A DNA stretch of 64,000 nucleotides from Enterobacillus tribolii (GCF_003363015.1 NZ_QRAP01000002.1:186001-250000); one strand, 5' to 3'. Shown: positions 49,425-61,052, counted from the first letter of the stretch. The notes: generated by a model from the sequence alone, not told the origin. Numbers and translations: made by a program.

Positions 49425-50246
49425 ATGGATCTGCATACGCTGATTAATGCGTTCATTTTAGGCGTCGTTGAAGGATTAACGGAGTTTTTACCCGTTTCAT
49501 CCACGGGGCATATGATTATCGTGGGGCACTGGCTGGGGTTTGAAGGCGACAAGGCGAAAACCTTTGAAGTCATCATCCAGCTGGGCTCGATTCTGGCCGT
49601 TGTGGTGATGTTCTGGCGCCGTTTGTTCGGTTTGATCGGTATCCATTTTGGCAAGCCGGTAGAACATGAAGGGCAAACCGGCGGTCATTTGACCCTGGGT
49701 CATATCCTGCTGGCGATGATCCCGGCCGTGGTGCTGGGACTGGTATTCCATGATTCGATTAAATCCCTGTTCCAGCCGCGCACCGTGGTTTATGCCCTGG
49801 TGGTGGGCGGCCTGCTGCTGCTGGCGGCGGAATGGCTGAAGCCAAAGACACCGCGCGCGGTCGGGCTGGATGACATCACTTACCGCCAGGCGTTCATGAT
49901 CGGCTGTTTCCAGTGCCTGGCGCTGTGGCCGGGATTTTCACGTTCCGGTTCTACAATTTCCGGCGGGATGCTGATGGGCGTGAGTCGCTACGCGGCTTCC
50001 GAGTTCTCGTTTATTCTCGCGGTGCCGATGATGATCGGCGCCAGCGGGCTGGATCTGTACAAAAGCCTGTCGTTCCTGACCGTGGCGGACATTCCGATGT
50101 TTGCGGTAGGGTTTATCACGGCGTTCGTCGTGGCGTTGGTCGCGATTAAAACCTTCCTCACGCTGATTAAGAAGATCTCGTTCATTCCGTTCGCCATCTA
50201 CCGTTTCGTGGTGGCAGCGGTCGTTTACGTGGTTTTTCTGTCGTAA
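49425..50246 (+). CDS. uppP: Undecaprenyl-diphosphatase UppP (BacA)
   Basis: A 273-aa integral membrane phosphatase, the length of E. coli BacA. It dephosphorylates undecaprenyl pyrophosphate to recycle the lipid carrier for peptidoglycan and O-antigen, and confers bacitracin resistance. The active site is formed by [17 protein letters not shown] and [17 protein letters not shown]. The ribosome site GAGGGT precedes ATG 49425. It converges with cca across a hairpin. Confidence 0.97.
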   Translation: MDLHTLINAFILGVVEGLTEFLPVSSTGHMIIVGHWLGFEGDKAKTFEVIIQLGSILAVVVMFWRRLFGLIGIHFGKPVEHEGQTGGHLTLGHILLAMIPAVVLGLVFHDSIKSLFQPRTVVYALVVGGLLLLAAEWLKPKTPRAVGLDDITYRQAFMIGCFQCLALWPGFSRSGSTISGGMLMGVSRYAASEFSFILAVPMMIGASGLDLYKSLSFLTVADIPMFAVGFITAFVVALVAIKTFLTLIKKISFIPFAIYRFVVAAVVYVVFLS

Positions 50247-50255
50247 GACGTTTGC

Positions 50256-50279
50256 GGAGTCCGCCCTGCGGCGGACTCC
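50256..50279. terminator. Hairpin between uppP and cca
   Basis: GGAGTCCGCC-CTGC-GGCGGACTCC is a perfect 10-bp stem between convergent stops. T-runs are weak, so it may end transcription poorly or mainly protect mRNA ends. Confidence 0.6.
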
Positions 50280-50281
50280 CG

Positions 50282-51511
50282 TCAGTTTTCCTGCTGTGCT
50301 TTCCAGTCGCTCAGCGCATTGAGCCGGCGTGCCTGAAGTTCGTCCCGGATCGCCTGCCCCTGAAATCCTTCCTCCACCACCTGACGTACGGAAACCGCAT
50401 TCGCCACGTTCCAGGCAGCACGCAGATAGTCGCCCTGCGGATAAGGATTTTCTTCCCAGCCCGCGCGTCCGCGCGCGTCAGCTTCGCTGGTCAGAATAAT
50501 TTGCTCCAGGCGCTCTGGCTTGCGCCAGACGTCAATGGCATCGAACATTTTCAACAGCGTCACCGGGCGCAGTTTCTCCACGGTATGAATCTGGTCATGA
50601 TATTCCGCCACCAGCTTCGCCAGATCGCGTATCGGATTAGGAATGCGTAAACGCCGGCACATCTCGTCCACCAGCTTAACCCCCAGCGGGCCGTGCCCGT
50701 GGTGGTGCGGCCAAAGGTCCGGCGGCGTCAGTCCTTTACCGATGTCGTGGGTCAGCGCGGCGAAGCGTACGTCGATTTCCGGGCTGAGGCGGGCGGCGAT
50801 CGCCAGCGTCATCAGGGTATGCACGCCGGTGTCGATTTCCGGATGCCATTTCTCCGGCGCAGGCACGCCGAACAGGCGATCAATTTCCGGAAACAGGATC
50901 GCCAGCGCCCCGCAGTCGCGCAGAACCTGAAAATAGACCTGCGGGCTTTGGCTGCCCAGCGCCTTCTCCGTTTCGCGCCACACCCGCTCCGGGGTCAGGT
51001 TTTCCAGCTCGCCGCTGGCCGCCATCCGGCTCATCAGGGCCATTGTTTCCTCCGCCACCTGAAAGCCGAGATGGGCGAAGCGGGCGGCGAAGCGGGCAAC
51101 GCGCAGTACGCGCAGCGGATCTTCGCCGAATGCATCGGAAACGTGGCGTAAAATACGCTGATTAAGATCGTTCATGCCGTGATAGGGATCGACCAGCGTC
51201 CCATCGGCGCTTTCCGCCATGGCGTTGATTGTCAGGTCGCGGCGCAGTAAATCCTGCTCCAGCGTGACATCCGGGGAGAAATAGGTGGTAAACCCGGTGT
51301 AGCCGTGGCCTGATTTCCGCTCGGTACGCGCCAGCGCATATTCTTCTTTCGACTGAGGATGCAGAAATACCGGGAAATCCTTACCGACCTGCTGAAAGCC
51401 CTGCGCCAGCAACTCTTCCTGCGTGGCGCCTTCAACCACCCAATCCCGGTCGGTCACCGGCAAACCCAGATATTTGTCACGGACGGCGCCACCGACCAGA
51501 TAAATTTTCAA
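50282..51511 (-). CDS. cca: tRNA CCA-adding enzyme Cca
   Basis: A 409-aa class II nucleotidyltransferase (E. coli 412) that builds or repairs the 3' CCA of tRNAs. The catalytic N-terminus reads [15 protein letters not shown] with the acidic pair in TDRDWVV. The C-terminal HD domain has [14 protein letters not shown] and LTHDIGKG. It starts at TTG 51511 behind CAGGAG; E. coli uses GTG at the same place. The longer upstream frame is not conserved. Confidence 0.95.
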   Translation of the reverse strand: MKIYLVGGAVRDKYLGLPVTDRDWVVEGATQEELLAQGFQQVGKDFPVFLHPQSKEEYALARTERKSGHGYTGFTTYFSPDVTLEQDLLRRDLTINAMAESADGTLVDPYHGMNDLNQRILRHVSDAFGEDPLRVLRVARFAARFAHLGFQVAEETMALMSRMAASGELENLTPERVWRETEKALGSQSPQVYFQVLRDCGALAILFPEIDRLFGVPAPEKWHPEIDTGVHTLMTLAIAARLSPEIDVRFAALTHDIGKGLTPPDLWPHHHGHGPLGVKLVDEMCRRLRIPNPIRDLAKLVAEYHDQIHTVEKLRPVTLLKMFDAIDVWRKPERLEQIILTSEADARGRAGWEENPYPQGDYLRAAWNVANAVSVRQVVEEGFQGQAIRDELQARRLNALSDWKAQQEN

Positions 51512-51632
51512 AACACGCTCCTGACGAAAAAATCCGCCGCGCCGGGGGCACGGCAATATGAGACTCTGCGGCATAGCCCGCAAAAAATTCCTGTTTCCCC
51601 CATTATAAGCCACGCGCCGCGCCTTGCGGCCA

Positions 51633-51657
51633 TAAAAAAACGCCGCAGAGCGACGTT
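51633..51657 (-). terminator. Terminator of ygiM
   Basis: On the minus strand AACGTCGC-TCT-GCGGCGTT forms a stem with one mismatch, followed by a run of T's (complement of 51634-51640). It lies 26 bases after the ygiM stop. Confidence 0.75.
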
Positions 51658-51682
51658 CTTTCTTTTATCCGGCAGGTTCCGC

Positions 51683-52300
51683 TCAGTTCATCCAGCGGTC
51701 TTTCTTGCGGCGCGGAATCAGATGCGGCAACAGCAGCCCGAGGAGCAGACCGCCCCCGGCGACGCCGCCGCCGTATAAAAACCACTGCATGATAATGCCG
51801 CGCTTTTTATCATCTAACTGCGTATTTACCGCGTTCACGGTTTTTTGCGCGTTAACCAACTGATCTTTCAGCTTCTGATTTTCTTCTTTCAGGCTATCAA
51901 TCACGCTGTCGCTGGAAGAGACTTTACGCTGCATTTCCGCCGTGCGCTGGTTCCAGCTGTCATCAATGTTGGCCAGCTTGTCCGTCAGGTTTTTCACCTG
52001 CAGCTCCAGCTCCGGTACGCGGGTGCGCAGGCTGGGGACTTTGCTGAGCTGATCAAGCGGCAGCCAGACGGTGCGCCCTTTGGCGTCCCGGACCTGCCCG
52101 TAGTTGGTGCCGTCGTTCACGCTGAGCAGCGTTACTTCCTCACCCGCATTCACGGTGCCGACAATCCGGTACTGGTTGCCCGGACCGCTGTGAACGTATG
52201 CATTCAGCTCATCAGAGATGTAACGCTTCTCTTCAGCATGCGCATTCAGCATAAAACATGCGGCAAACAGGGTAAGACAAATTAAGCGGAGTCTAGGCAT
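51683..52300 (-). CDS. ygiM: SH3-domain membrane protein YgiM
   Basis: A 205-aa protein (E. coli 206). A signal peptide or anchor (MPRLRLICLTLFAACFML, cut near NAHA) precedes a bacterial SH3 domain (about 25-90, YVHSGPGNQYRIVGTVNAGE), then a coiled coil (about 95-165) and one C-terminal membrane helix (GGGVAGGGLLLGLLLPHLI) with a basic tail. The role is unproven, probably envelope- or cell-wall-linked. ATG 52300 is set by homology; the frame is open 66 codons upstream. Confidence 0.93.
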   Translation of the reverse strand: MPRLRLICLTLFAACFMLNAHAEEKRYISDELNAYVHSGPGNQYRIVGTVNAGEEVTLLSVNDGTNYGQVRDAKGRTVWLPLDQLSKVPSLRTRVPELELQVKNLTDKLANIDDSWNQRTAEMQRKVSSSDSVIDSLKEENQKLKDQLVNAQKTVNAVNTQLDDKKRGIIMQWFLYGGGVAGGGLLLGLLLPHLIPRRKKDRWMN

Positions 52301-52529
52301 CTGATTATCATGTATAAGTATATGGATGGGATAAGATAGTACGGGGAACAGTGTGGCGAAGCAATGAAAAAACCGATATGAGAACAGTCTGACTTGCACG
52401 GCCGGCGCGGCTTGCGGCGCGGAAGCGGCGTTTGAGACAGTGAATTTCACTGCGTTTGCGCCCGTTGGTTGCGGTAAGCTGGCGAAAAAGAGTATCACCC
52501 CTCACAGGCAGAAGGCGGCAAATCAGGTT

Positions 52530-53834
52530 ATGACCGTTGAAATTGAACTGAAATTCATCGCGACGCCGGAAGCGGCGGCGCATTTGCCGGGCGCGCTGGG
52601 CGCCTGGCCTCATCAGCATACGCCGGCGCGCTTGCTGAGCAATACATATTATGAAACGGCGGAAAATACGCTGCGCGGTTACGATATGGGGCTGCGCATC
52701 CGTGGCGAAGACGGGCGTTATGAAATGACGCTCAAAACCAAAGGGCAAACCGTCGGCGGGCTGCATCAGCGCCCGGAGTACAATGTTCCCCTGGCCGGGC
52801 CGGCGCTGGATATCAGCCTCTTCCCCTCCGGTGTGTGGCCGGCCGGTTGCAACACGGCGGAATTACAGCAGGCGTTGCGGCCTCTGTTCAGCACCCATTT
52901 TCAGCGTGAAAAGTGGGTAGTCACTTACCGGCAGAGCCAGATTGAAGTCGCGCTGGATCAGGGCGAAGTCAAAGCGGGCGAGCTGGCGGAGCCATTGTGT
53001 GAAATTGAGCTGGAGCTTAAGCAGGGAGAACGCGACGATCTGCTGGCCTTTGCCGGGGTGCTGAGCGAGGACGGCGGATTGCGCCTGGGCAGCCTGAGTA
53101 AGGCCGCACGGGGTTACTATCTGGCGCAGGGGCGCCCTGCACAGGCGGTGCGGCCGGTTCCGGTTCTGCGGATGGCGGGGAAACCCAGCGTAGAGCAGGG
53201 CATGCAGGCGGCATTCATGCTGGGCCTGAATCACTGGCAATACCATGAAGAGCTGTGGCTGCGTGGCGAATCAAAGGCGCGGGCCGCGGTTGGCGAGGCC
53301 ATTGCGTTGCTGCGCCAGGTTTTCACCCTGTTTGGCGGCCTGGTGCCGCGCAAGGCCAGCACGGATTTGCGCGCGGGCCTGACTTTACTGGAAGAGCGGC
53401 TGGCTGCGGACGATGCCGATGCCCGCACACTCTGCTTCAGTGCTGCTTATCTGCAAACCCAGTTAGCGCTTACTCGCTGGCTGGTGCTGGAAGAATGGCG
53501 CGCCTTCGTGGATGACAAAGCGCAAAGTAAGCTGTCCGGCTCTTTTAAACGATTCGCCGATATCATGCTGGGCCGTACCGGTGCGGAGCTGAAAGAGATG
53601 TTTTCCCATATTCATCAGGGGAGCGAATATCAGGACAAACTTACGCGCCTGTGTCATCTCTTACTGACCCTCCATTTGCTTGCCGGAGCGTATTCCGGCG
53701 AAGGTCCGCAGCACTATATTGGGTCATGGCGCGACCTGGCGCAGGCCATCGCCGATCCGGAACATGCATCGCCGGAAAGCGCCAGCCACCGGGCGCTGGC
53801 CCAGCCGGCATTCTGGCTGAACGGTTCACACTAA
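52530..53834 (+). CDS. ygiF: Inorganic triphosphatase YgiF (CYTH-CHAD)
   Basis: A 434-aa protein (E. coli 433). The N-terminal CYTH domain (about 1-200) has the hallmark VEIELKF and basic substrate-binding strands such as GLRIRGEDGRYEMTLKTKGQ; the C-terminal CHAD domain (about 215-430) is helical with conserved histidines and lysines. E. coli YgiF hydrolyses inorganic triphosphate. ATG 52530 is chosen by homology. It precedes glnE by 42 bases, the same operon as E. coli. Confidence 0.95.
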   Translation: MTVEIELKFIATPEAAAHLPGALGAWPHQHTPARLLSNTYYETAENTLRGYDMGLRIRGEDGRYEMTLKTKGQTVGGLHQRPEYNVPLAGPALDISLFPSGVWPAGCNTAELQQALRPLFSTHFQREKWVVTYRQSQIEVALDQGEVKAGELAEPLCEIELELKQGERDDLLAFAGVLSEDGGLRLGSLSKAARGYYLAQGRPAQAVRPVPVLRMAGKPSVEQGMQAAFMLGLNHWQYHEELWLRGESKARAAVGEAIALLRQVFTLFGGLVPRKASTDLRAGLTLLEERLAADDADARTLCFSAAYLQTQLALTRWLVLEEWRAFVDDKAQSKLSGSFKRFADIMLGRTGAELKEMFSHIHQGSEYQDKLTRLCHLLLTLHLLAGAYSGEGPQHYIGSWRDLAQAIADPEHASPESASHRALAQPAFWLNGSH

Positions 53835-53876
53835 TTCGCGTCCCGGCGCGCAGGCGCCGGATTAAAGGGAGTGTTT

Positions 53877-56723
53877 ATGTCGCTATCATTACCTTTCCCC
53901 CTCTCGCCCGAACTGAAGGCTCAGGCCGCGCGGGCGGCGGAACGCCTCGGGCTGGCAGAGGCCGGTCTGTACGATGAGGCCCGCGCCGCGCTGGCGCTGA
54001 GCGATTTCATCAGCGATAACCTTGCGGCCTGCCCGGAATGGTGGCAACAGCTGAGCGCGACGCCGCCCGATCCGCAGGAGTGGCGCCATTATTCCGCGTG
54101 GCTGGCGCAAAAGCTGGAGCCGGTCACGGACGAAGCCGGACTGATGCGCGAACTGCGTCTGTTTCGCCGCCACATGCTGGTGCGCATCGCCTGGATGCAG
54201 GCGCTGGCGTTGAGCACCACCGGCGAATCGCTGGAATTACTCAGCCAACTGGCGGAAACGCTTATCGTGGCGGCGCGCGACAGCCTGTACCAAACCTGCT
54301 GCAACGAATGGGGAACGCCGTGCAATGCGCAGGGCGAGGCCCAGCCGTTGCTGATTTTGGGAATGGGGAAGCTGGGCGGCGGCGAACTGAATTTCTCCTC
54401 AGACATCGATCTGATCTTCGCTTACCCGGAAAGCGGCGTGACGCAGGGCGGGCGGCGCGAGCTGGACAACGCACAGTTTTTTACCCGTCTCGGCCAGCGG
54501 CTGATCAAAGTGCTCGATCAACCGACGGTCGACGGCTTCGTTTACCGGGTGGACATGCGTTTGCGCCCCTTCGGCGACAGCGGCCCGCTGGTGCTGAGCT
54601 TCGCCGCGCTGGAAGACTATTATCAGGAGCAGGGGCGCGACTGGGAACGCTACGCCATGGTAAAGGCGCGGGTGATGGGCGGTGAGGAAGGCGTATACGG
54701 CCAGGAACTGCGCAGTATGCTGCGTCCGTTTATTTTTCGCCGCTATATCGACTTCAGCGTGATTCAGTCGCTGCGTAACATGAAGGGCATGATTGCCCGT
54801 GAAGTGCGCCGTCGTGGCCTGAAGGACAACATCAAACTGGGCGCGGGCGGTATCCGTGAAATTGAGTTTATTACGCAGGTATTTCAGCTCATCCGCGGTG
54901 GGCGCGAGCCGTCGCTGCAACACCGCGCCTTACTGCCATCGCTGGAGGCGATTGGCCGTCTCGGTCTGCTAACGCCGGAGCAGGTAGAGACGCTGAGCAC
55001 GGCCTACCTGTTTTTGCGTCGTCTGGAGAACCTGTTACAGGCTATCAACGACGAACAGACTCAAACGTTGCCGCAGGACGCACTGAATCAGGCGCGTCTG
55101 GCCTGGGGCATGGGCTTTCCCGATTGGGACGGACTGTTGCAGATGCTGGAACGGCATATGGACGGGGTGCGCCGGATTTTTAACGACCTGATTGGCGACG
55201 ATGAAAGCGAATCCGCTGAAGATGACGATGATCGGGAGCGTTTCGCCGCGCTTTGGCAGGACGATCTGGATGAACGGGATCTGGCGCCGTTTTCACCGAC
55301 CCTGGATGAAGAAGCGCGCAGGCAACTGGCGCGTATTATCCGCGACTTCCGCCACGATCTGGACAAACGTACCATCGGCCCGCGCGGGCGCGACGTGCTG
55401 GATCAACTGATGCCGACGCTGCTGGGCGAGGTCAGCGTCCGGGAAGACGCCGTGCGGCTGCTGCAACGCCTGACGCCGCTGTTGCTGAACATCGTAACGC
55501 GCACGACGTATCTGGAGCTGCTGGCGGAATACCGGGCGGCGCTGACGCAGTTGCTCCGCCTTTGCGCTGCGTCGCCGATGGTGGCGAATCAGCTGGCGCG
55601 CCACCCTATTCTGCTCGATGAGCTGCTTGATCCCGCCACGCTGTACCGTCCGATTGCGCAGGATGCCTATCGTGACGAACTGCGCCAGTACCTGATGCGG
55701 GTACCGGAGGATGACGAAGAGCAGCAGCTTGAGGCGCTGCGCCAGTTCAAGCAAACGCAGCAGTTACGTATCGCCGCTGGCGATATTTCCGGCGCGTTGC
55801 CGGTGATGAAAGTCAGCGATCACCTGACCTATCTGGCGGAAGCGATGATTGACGCTGTGGTGCAGCACGCCTGGGTACAGATGGTGGCGCGCTACGGCCA
55901 GCCCACACATTTGCAGGGGCGGGAAGAGCGCGGATTCGCGGTGGTAGGCTACGGCAAACTGGGCGGCTGGGAGCTGGGCTACAGTTCGGATCTCGATCTG
56001 GTCTTTTTGCTCGATTGCCCGCCGGACGTGATGACCGACGGCGAACGCAGCATCGACGGCCGTCAGTTTTACCTGCGCCTGGCCCAGAAAATCATGCATC
56101 TGTTCAGCACCCGTACTTCCTCCGGCATTTTGTATGAGGTCGATGCCCGCCTGCGGCCGTCCGGGGCGGCGGGAATGCTGGTCAGCACGATCGCGTCGTT
56201 CGCTGACTATCAGCGCGAAGAAGCGTGGACCTGGGAGCATCAGGCGCTGGTGCGCGCCCGCCCGGTGTATGGCGACGTTGCGTTGCACCAGAAATTCGAC
56301 TCCATCCGGCGGGAAATTTTATGCCGGCCGCGTGAGGCGGACACGCTGAAAACCGAAGTACGCGAAATGCGTGAAAAGATGCGCCAGCATCTCGGCGGTA
56401 AGCAACGCGACAAGTTCGACATCAAAACCGACGCGGGCGGCATCACCGACATCGAGTTCATCGCCCAGTTCCTGGTGCTCAATTACGCCGCACAGGAGCC
56501 GCGTCTGACGCGTTGGTCGGATAACGTACGCATTTTCGAGCTGATGGCGAACTACGGCATCATGCCGGAAGAGGAAGCGATGGCGCTGACCCGCGCTTAC
56601 GTTACCATGCGCGATGAAATCCATCGCCTGGCGTTGCAGGAGCAATCCGGTACGGTGGATCAAAGCGCGTTTGAAGCGGAACGCAGGCAGGTCACGGAGA
56701 GCTGGGCACGCTGGTTATCCTGA
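53877..56723 (+). CDS. glnE: Glutamine synthetase adenylyltransferase/adenylyl-removing enzyme GlnE
   Basis: A 948-aa bifunctional enzyme (E. coli 946) that adds AMP to, or removes it from, glutamine synthetase under control of PII. The N-terminal deadenylylase domain holds [20 protein letters not shown]; the C-terminal adenylyltransferase domain holds [20 protein letters not shown]; a PII-responsive linker lies between. ATG 53877 follows AAAGGGAG; the GTG at 53871 is less likely. In E. coli it is followed by hldE; here lpxL intervenes on the other strand. Confidence 0.97.
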   Translation: MSLSLPFPLSPELKAQAARAAERLGLAEAGLYDEARAALALSDFISDNLAACPEWWQQLSATPPDPQEWRHYSAWLAQKLEPVTDEAGLMRELRLFRRHMLVRIAWMQALALSTTGESLELLSQLAETLIVAARDSLYQTCCNEWGTPCNAQGEAQPLLILGMGKLGGGELNFSSDIDLIFAYPESGVTQGGRRELDNAQFFTRLGQRLIKVLDQPTVDGFVYRVDMRLRPFGDSGPLVLSFAALEDYYQEQGRDWERYAMVKARVMGGEEGVYGQELRSMLRPFIFRRYIDFSVIQSLRNMKGMIAREVRRRGLKDNIKLGAGGIREIEFITQVFQLIRGGREPSLQHRALLPSLEAIGRLGLLTPEQVETLSTAYLFLRRLENLLQAINDEQTQTLPQDALNQARLAWGMGFPDWDGLLQMLERHMDGVRRIFNDLIGDDESESAEDDDDRERFAALWQDDLDERDLAPFSPTLDEEARRQLARIIRDFRHDLDKRTIGPRGRDVLDQLMPTLLGEVSVREDAVRLLQRLTPLLLNIVTRTTYLELLAEYRAALTQLLRLCAASPMVANQLARHPILLDELLDPATLYRPIAQDAYRDELRQYLMRVPEDDEEQQLEALRQFKQTQQLRIAAGDISGALPVMKVSDHLTYLAEAMIDAVVQHAWVQMVARYGQPTHLQGREERGFAVVGYGKLGGWELGYSSDLDLVFLLDCPPDVMTDGERSIDGRQFYLRLAQKIMHLFSTRTSSGILYEVDARLRPSGAAGMLVSTIASFADYQREEAWTWEHQALVRARPVYGDVALHQKFDSIRREILCRPREADTLKTEVREMREKMRQHLGGKQRDKFDIKTDAGGITDIEFIAQFLVLNYAAQEPRLTRWSDNVRIFELMANYGIMPEEEAMALTRAYVTMRDEIHRLALQEQSGTVDQSAFEAERRQVTESWARWLS

Positions 56724-56742
56724 GCCGTGCCCGGCTGGGGGG

Positions 56743-57672
56743 TCAGTAACGTGAAGGCACGCCCTCAGGGCGGGTTTTGAAGCGCCGGTGCAGCCACATG
56801 TACTGCGTCGGCGCCAGCATGATCTCTTTTTCCACAACCTTATTCATGTAAGCGGCGGCGGCCACTTCGTCATCCAGCGGGAAGCCTTCAAGCATCGGCT
56901 GAATGTACAGGACGTAGCCGCTGTCGTCCGCCATGCGCACCGGGGTAAACGGCACGATAGACGGCTTGCTCATGCGCGCCAGAATATAGGTGCCCGTGGT
57001 GGTTGCGGCCTGTTCCACGGCAAATAAAGGGACGAAGACGCTGCTTTTCGGGCCGTAGTCGTGATCGGGGGCGTACCAGATGATTTCGCCCTGCTTCAGG
57101 GCGCGGATCATGCCTTTGACGTCTTTACGATCCAGCATGTACTTATTGGAGCGCAGGCGGCCCCAGGTTTGTATCCAGTCCATGACTTTGTTGTCGTTGG
57201 GACGATAGACGCCCACGCCGGGGTTTTTCATACCAAAAATCCGTGCGCCCAGCTCCAACGTCAGAAAGTGCAGGCCGATTAACAGTACGCCTTTGCCATC
57301 CTTACGCGCTGCAATCATGTTGTCGTAGCCTTCCACCCGGCACCAGCGCTCAATGCGCCAGTCCGGCCAGAACCAGGCCATGCCGGTCTCCAGCACGCCC
57401 ATCCCGACGGATTCGAAGTTTTTCTCTACCCACTCCCGGCGTTCCTGCTCCGGCATATCGGGGAAACACAGCTCAAGGTTGCGGTGGGCGATTTTTACCC
57501 GGCGTTTCATAAAGCGCATAGCCAGCCGGCCCAGGCCTTTCCCCAGTTTATGCAGGCAAGGATAGGGTAACAGCACCACGGCATAGAGCACGCCCAGCCC
57601 CAGCCAGGTCAGCCAATAGCGCGGGCGCAGCATTGCGCGTTCGAATTCGGGGTAAACGTGGTTATCGGCCAT
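56743..57672 (-). CDS. lpxL: Kdo2-lipid IVA lauroyltransferase LpxL
   Basis: A 309-aa inner-membrane acyltransferase that adds a secondary lauroyl chain from acyl-ACP to Kdo2-lipid IVA. One N-terminal membrane helix (about 15-37, [20 protein letters not shown]) is followed by the HX4E catalytic motif in [16 protein letters not shown]. The end, [19 protein letters not shown], is identical in pattern to E. coli LpxL/LpxP. ATG 57672 starts [15 protein letters not shown]. It lies opposite glnE and hldE; E. coli keeps lpxL elsewhere. Confidence 0.93.
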   Translation of the reverse strand: MADNHVYPEFERAMLRPRYWLTWLGLGVLYAVVLLPYPCLHKLGKGLGRLAMRFMKRRVKIAHRNLELCFPDMPEQERREWVEKNFESVGMGVLETGMAWFWPDWRIERWCRVEGYDNMIAARKDGKGVLLIGLHFLTLELGARIFGMKNPGVGVYRPNDNKVMDWIQTWGRLRSNKYMLDRKDVKGMIRALKQGEIIWYAPDHDYGPKSSVFVPLFAVEQAATTTGTYILARMSKPSIVPFTPVRMADDSGYVLYIQPMLEGFPLDDEVAAAAYMNKVVEKEIMLAPTQYMWLHRRFKTRPEGVPSRY

Positions 57673-57880
57673 AGCAGGTGGGCAGGTTCTCACAGGGATG
57701 ATTTGGGAGGCCAGTGTAATAGATTTTGTAAGTTGTTCAAAATCACCGGTAGTAATGAAAGTTGGTATAAAATGCGTTTTTTCGCCTTCGCCGCTTTAAT
57801 CGCCGTCGATTTGTGGACGGGGAGCGGCGAAGGAGTGTGATATTATCTGGCGCAATATAGACCTGTTGGGGAGTTTGGGG

Positions 57881-59308
57881 ATGAAAGTAACCCTGCCTGA
57901 TTTTCACCGTGCCAACGTTTTGGTGGTGGGCGACGTAATGCTGGACCGCTACTGGTACGGGCCGACCAGCCGTATCTCGCCGGAAGCGCCGGTGCCGGTA
58001 GTAAAAGTGGAAACCATCGAAGAACGTCCCGGCGGCGCGGCCAACGTGGCGATGAACATTGCCTCGCTGGGCGCCAATTCGCGCCTGGTCGGGCTGACCG
58101 GCATTGACGATGCGGCCCGTGCCCTGAGCGAGAAGCTCAGCAGCGTGAACGTGAAGTGCGACTTCGTTTCCGTTCCGTCACACCCTACCATCACCAAGCT
58201 GCGCGTGCTCTCCCGCAACCAGCAACTGATTCGCCTGGACTTCGAGGAAGGCTTCAGCAGCGTGGATCCGCAGCCGATCTTCGAGCGTATTCAGCAGGCG
58301 CTGCCAGCGCTGGGCGCGCTGATCCTGTCTGATTACGGCAAAGGCGCGCTGAATTCGGTGCAGCAGATGATTGCTCTGGCGCGCGGCGCCGGCGTACCGG
58401 TGCTGATCGATCCGAAAGGCACCGATTTTGAACGCTATCGCGGTGCGACCCTGCTGACGCCTAACCTGTCTGAATTTGAAGCCGTTGTGGGACGCTGCAA
58501 GGACGATGACGACCTCGTCGCGCGCGGCCTGAAGCTGATGAAAGACTTGGAGCTGACCGCCTTCCTGATCACCCGCTCTGAACAGGGGATGACGCTGTTG
58601 CAGCACGACAAGCCGCCGTTGCACATGCCGACGCAGGCGCAGGAAGTGTATGACGTCACCGGCGCCGGCGACACCGTTATCGGCGTGCTGGCGACCTCGC
58701 TGGCGGCGGGAACGTCGCTGGAGGAAGCCTGCTTCCTGGCTAATGCGGCGGCAGGCGTGGTGGTCGGCAAACTGGGCACCTCCACGGTGTCGCCGATCGA
58801 GCTGGAAAATGCCATCCGCGGCCGCAGTGAAACCGGCTTTGGCGTGATGAGCGAAGAAGAGCTGAAGGATGCCGTCGCCAAGGCGCGTCAACGCGGCGAG
58901 AAAGTGGTGATGACCAACGGGGTATTCGACATTCTGCACGCCGGTCATGTTTCTTACCTGGCTAACGCCCGCAAACTCGGCGATCGCCTGATTGTCGCAG
59001 TGAACAGCGATGCCTCCACCAAGCGCCTCAAGGGCGACGAACGGCCGGTAAACCCGCTGCCGCAGCGTATGGCGGTGCTGGCGGCGCTGGAGGCCGTAGA
59101 CTGGGTGATCCCATTTGAAGAAGATACGCCGCAGCGGGTGATTTCCGAGATCCTGCCGGATCTGTTGGTCAAGGGCGGTGACTATAAACCGGAAGAGATC
59201 GCCGGCGGGGCGGAAGTGATCGCCGCGGGCGGGGAAGTCCGGGTGCTGAACTTTGAAGACGGGTGCTCAACCACCAACATTATCAAGACTATTCGCCAGG
59301 GACACTAA
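57881..59308 (+). CDS. hldE: Bifunctional heptose kinase/adenylyltransferase HldE
   Basis: A 475-aa fusion enzyme (E. coli 477) making ADP-heptose for the LPS inner core. The N-terminal ribokinase-like domain (about 1-318) phosphorylates heptose-7-phosphate at C1 and carries [19 protein letters not shown]. The C-terminal nucleotidyltransferase (about 344-475) has [20 protein letters not shown] with HxGH. ATG 57881 is chosen by homology. It precedes yjeH by 18 bases. Confidence 0.97.
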   Translation: MKVTLPDFHRANVLVVGDVMLDRYWYGPTSRISPEAPVPVVKVETIEERPGGAANVAMNIASLGANSRLVGLTGIDDAARALSEKLSSVNVKCDFVSVPSHPTITKLRVLSRNQQLIRLDFEEGFSSVDPQPIFERIQQALPALGALILSDYGKGALNSVQQMIALARGAGVPVLIDPKGTDFERYRGATLLTPNLSEFEAVVGRCKDDDDLVARGLKLMKDLELTAFLITRSEQGMTLLQHDKPPLHMPTQAQEVYDVTGAGDTVIGVLATSLAAGTSLEEACFLANAAAGVVVGKLGTSTVSPIELENAIRGRSETGFGVMSEEELKDAVAKARQRGEKVVMTNGVFDILHAGHVSYLANARKLGDRLIVAVNSDASTKRLKGDERPVNPLPQRMAVLAALEAVDWVIPFEEDTPQRVISEILPDLLVKGGDYKPEEIAGGAEVIAAGGEVRVLNFEDGCSTTNIIKTIRQGH

Positions 59309-59326
59309 CCCACGCCGGGAGGCGAC

Positions 59327-60571
59327 GTGAACGGACTGAAACAAGAATTGGGGTTGGCGCAGGGCGTCGGACTGCTCTCTACTTCCCTGCTGGGAACCGG
59401 CGTGTTTGCGGTTCCCGCCCTTGCCGCGCTGGTGGCGGGCGACGACAGCCTGTGGGCATGGCCGGTATTGATTTTACTGGTGTTTCCCATTGCCATCGGC
59501 TTCGCCGCGCTGGGGCGACACTATCCCAGCGCCGGCGGCGCGGCGCACTTCGTGGGTATGGCGTTTGGGCCGCATATGGCCCGGGTGACCGGCTGGCTGT
59601 TTCTTTCCGTGATTCCCGTCGGGCTGCCGGCGGCATTACAAATCGCGACGGGCTTTTGGCAGGCGTTGTTCGGCTGGAGCGGCAGTGAACTGCTGTTGGT
59701 CGAGCTGGCGACGCTGCTGGTTATCTGGCTGCTCGGCACCCGCGGCGCCGGTTCCAGCGCCAATCTGCAAACTATCATTGCGGTGCTGATCGTCGCCCTG
59801 ATCGTGGCGATCTGGTGGCGCGGCGGGATCGCGCCGACGGAGATTCCGTGGCCGTCTCCGGCGGAGGTGGATGCCGGCAACCTGTTCGACGCGCTGGCGG
59901 TGATGTTCTGGTGCTTCGTCGGCCTGGAGGCGTTCGCGCACCTGGCGTCGGAGTTTCGCGATCCGGAGCGGGACTTTCCGCGCGCGCTGTTGATCGGCCT
60001 GCTGGTGGCCGGCGCGGTTTACTGGGGCGGAACGGTCGCCGTGCTGCACTTCCACGCTTACGGCGAAGGCCGGGCTGCGGCGGCTTCTCTGCCGGGCATC
60101 GTGGTGGATCTGTTCGGCCAGCACGCGCTGTGGATCGCCTGCATCATCGGTTATCTGGCCTGTTTCGCCAGCGTCAATATTTACACGCAGAGCTTCGCCC
60201 GCCTGGTCTGGTCGCAGGCGCAGCAACTGCCGCAAAGCCGGCTGGGGCGCCTTTCTTCCCGCCAGGCGCCGGTCAACGCATTGAGCGCGGTGGTCGGGTG
60301 CTGCCTGCTATGCACGGTGGCGATCTATCTGCTTGATTTGCCGCTGGATGTGCTGATTGTTTATGCCAACGGCATTTTTATCCTTATCTATCTGCTGTGC
60401 ATGCTGGCGGGATGCCGCCTGTTACAGGGGCGTTCGCGGCTGATGGCGATCGTTGGCTGCGTGTTGTGCCTGGGATTGCTGCTGATGGTGGGATGGAAAA
60501 GCCTGTACGCGCTCGGGATGCTGGCGGCGCTGTGGATATTGCTGCCAAAGCAGGCATTGGTAAGACAATAG
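59327..60571 (+). CDS. yjeH: L-methionine/branched-chain amino acid exporter YjeH
   Basis: A 414-aa APC-family transporter with about twelve helices, closely matching E. coli YjeH (418 aa), which exports methionine and branched-chain amino acids. Conserved stretches include LLSTSLLGTGVFAVPALAAL, FVGLEAFAHLASEFRDPERD and IIGYLACFASVNIY. The start is GTG 59327 with GGGAGG six bases upstream. It is probably co-transcribed with hldE, an arrangement not found in E. coli. Confidence 0.92.
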   Translation: MNGLKQELGLAQGVGLLSTSLLGTGVFAVPALAALVAGDDSLWAWPVLILLVFPIAIGFAALGRHYPSAGGAAHFVGMAFGPHMARVTGWLFLSVIPVGLPAALQIATGFWQALFGWSGSELLLVELATLLVIWLLGTRGAGSSANLQTIIAVLIVALIVAIWWRGGIAPTEIPWPSPAEVDAGNLFDALAVMFWCFVGLEAFAHLASEFRDPERDFPRALLIGLLVAGAVYWGGTVAVLHFHAYGEGRAAAASLPGIVVDLFGQHALWIACIIGYLACFASVNIYTQSFARLVWSQAQQLPQSRLGRLSSRQAPVNALSAVVGCCLLCTVAIYLLDLPLDVLIVYANGIFILIYLLCMLAGCRLLQGRSRLMAIVGCVLCLGLLLMVGWKSLYALGMLAALWILLPKQALVRQ

Positions 60572-60576
60572 AAACG

Positions 60577-60601
60577 AAAACGGGAGCCAGGCTCCCGTTT
60601 T
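60577..60601. terminator. Bidirectional terminator between yjeH and ubiK
   Basis: AAAACGGGAGC-CAG-GCTCCCGTTTT is a perfect 11-bp stem between the convergent genes, directly abutting the ubiK stop. Confidence 0.85.
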
Positions 60602-60883
60602 TTACTGCTGTTCAGGTTCCTGCTTTATCGCCGGAACGTCACCGTTTTTGGCTTCCAGCGCACTCAGGCGTTGTTCCAGCAACGCCAGCTTTTCACGCGT
60701 ACGCAGCAAAACCTGCGTTTGCACGTCAAAATCTTCGCGGTTAACCAGGTCAAGGCGGTTCAGCTGAGCCTGCAGGATCTGGCGGATTTTCTTCTCCAGA
60801 TCATCGCCCAGCTCACGTAATCCTTTCGGCAGGGACTCATGCACCTGACGGGCAATTTGTTCAATTTTCTTCGGATCGATCAT
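60602..60883 (-). CDS. ubiK: Ubiquinone biosynthesis accessory factor UbiK
   Basis: A 93-aa helical, coiled-coil protein of the BMFP/YqiC family that binds UbiJ and aids the soluble ubiquinone-synthesis complex. It has the typical [20 protein letters not shown] opening, the central [20 protein letters not shown] heptads and a short charged tail. ATG 60883 begins MIDPKK. It is divergent from the ribB leader, as in E. coli. Confidence 0.94.
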   Translation of the reverse strand: MIDPKKIEQIARQVHESLPKGLRELGDDLEKKIRQILQAQLNRLDLVNREDFDVQTQVLLRTREKLALLEQRLSALEAKNGDVPAIKQEPEQQ

Positions 60884-61052
60884 GGTGCGTTCCTTGATAA
60901 CGGGGAAATTCGTTCGCGCATAGTGTAATACCTGAGAGGCGCGGGATAAACCTCCATACGCCGGGTAATGTGAGATGCGACCCCCGGCAGCGATATAACG
61001 CCGTCAATCACGCGGGACAGTAAAAAGAATAAAAATGATCGATGCGATCCAA

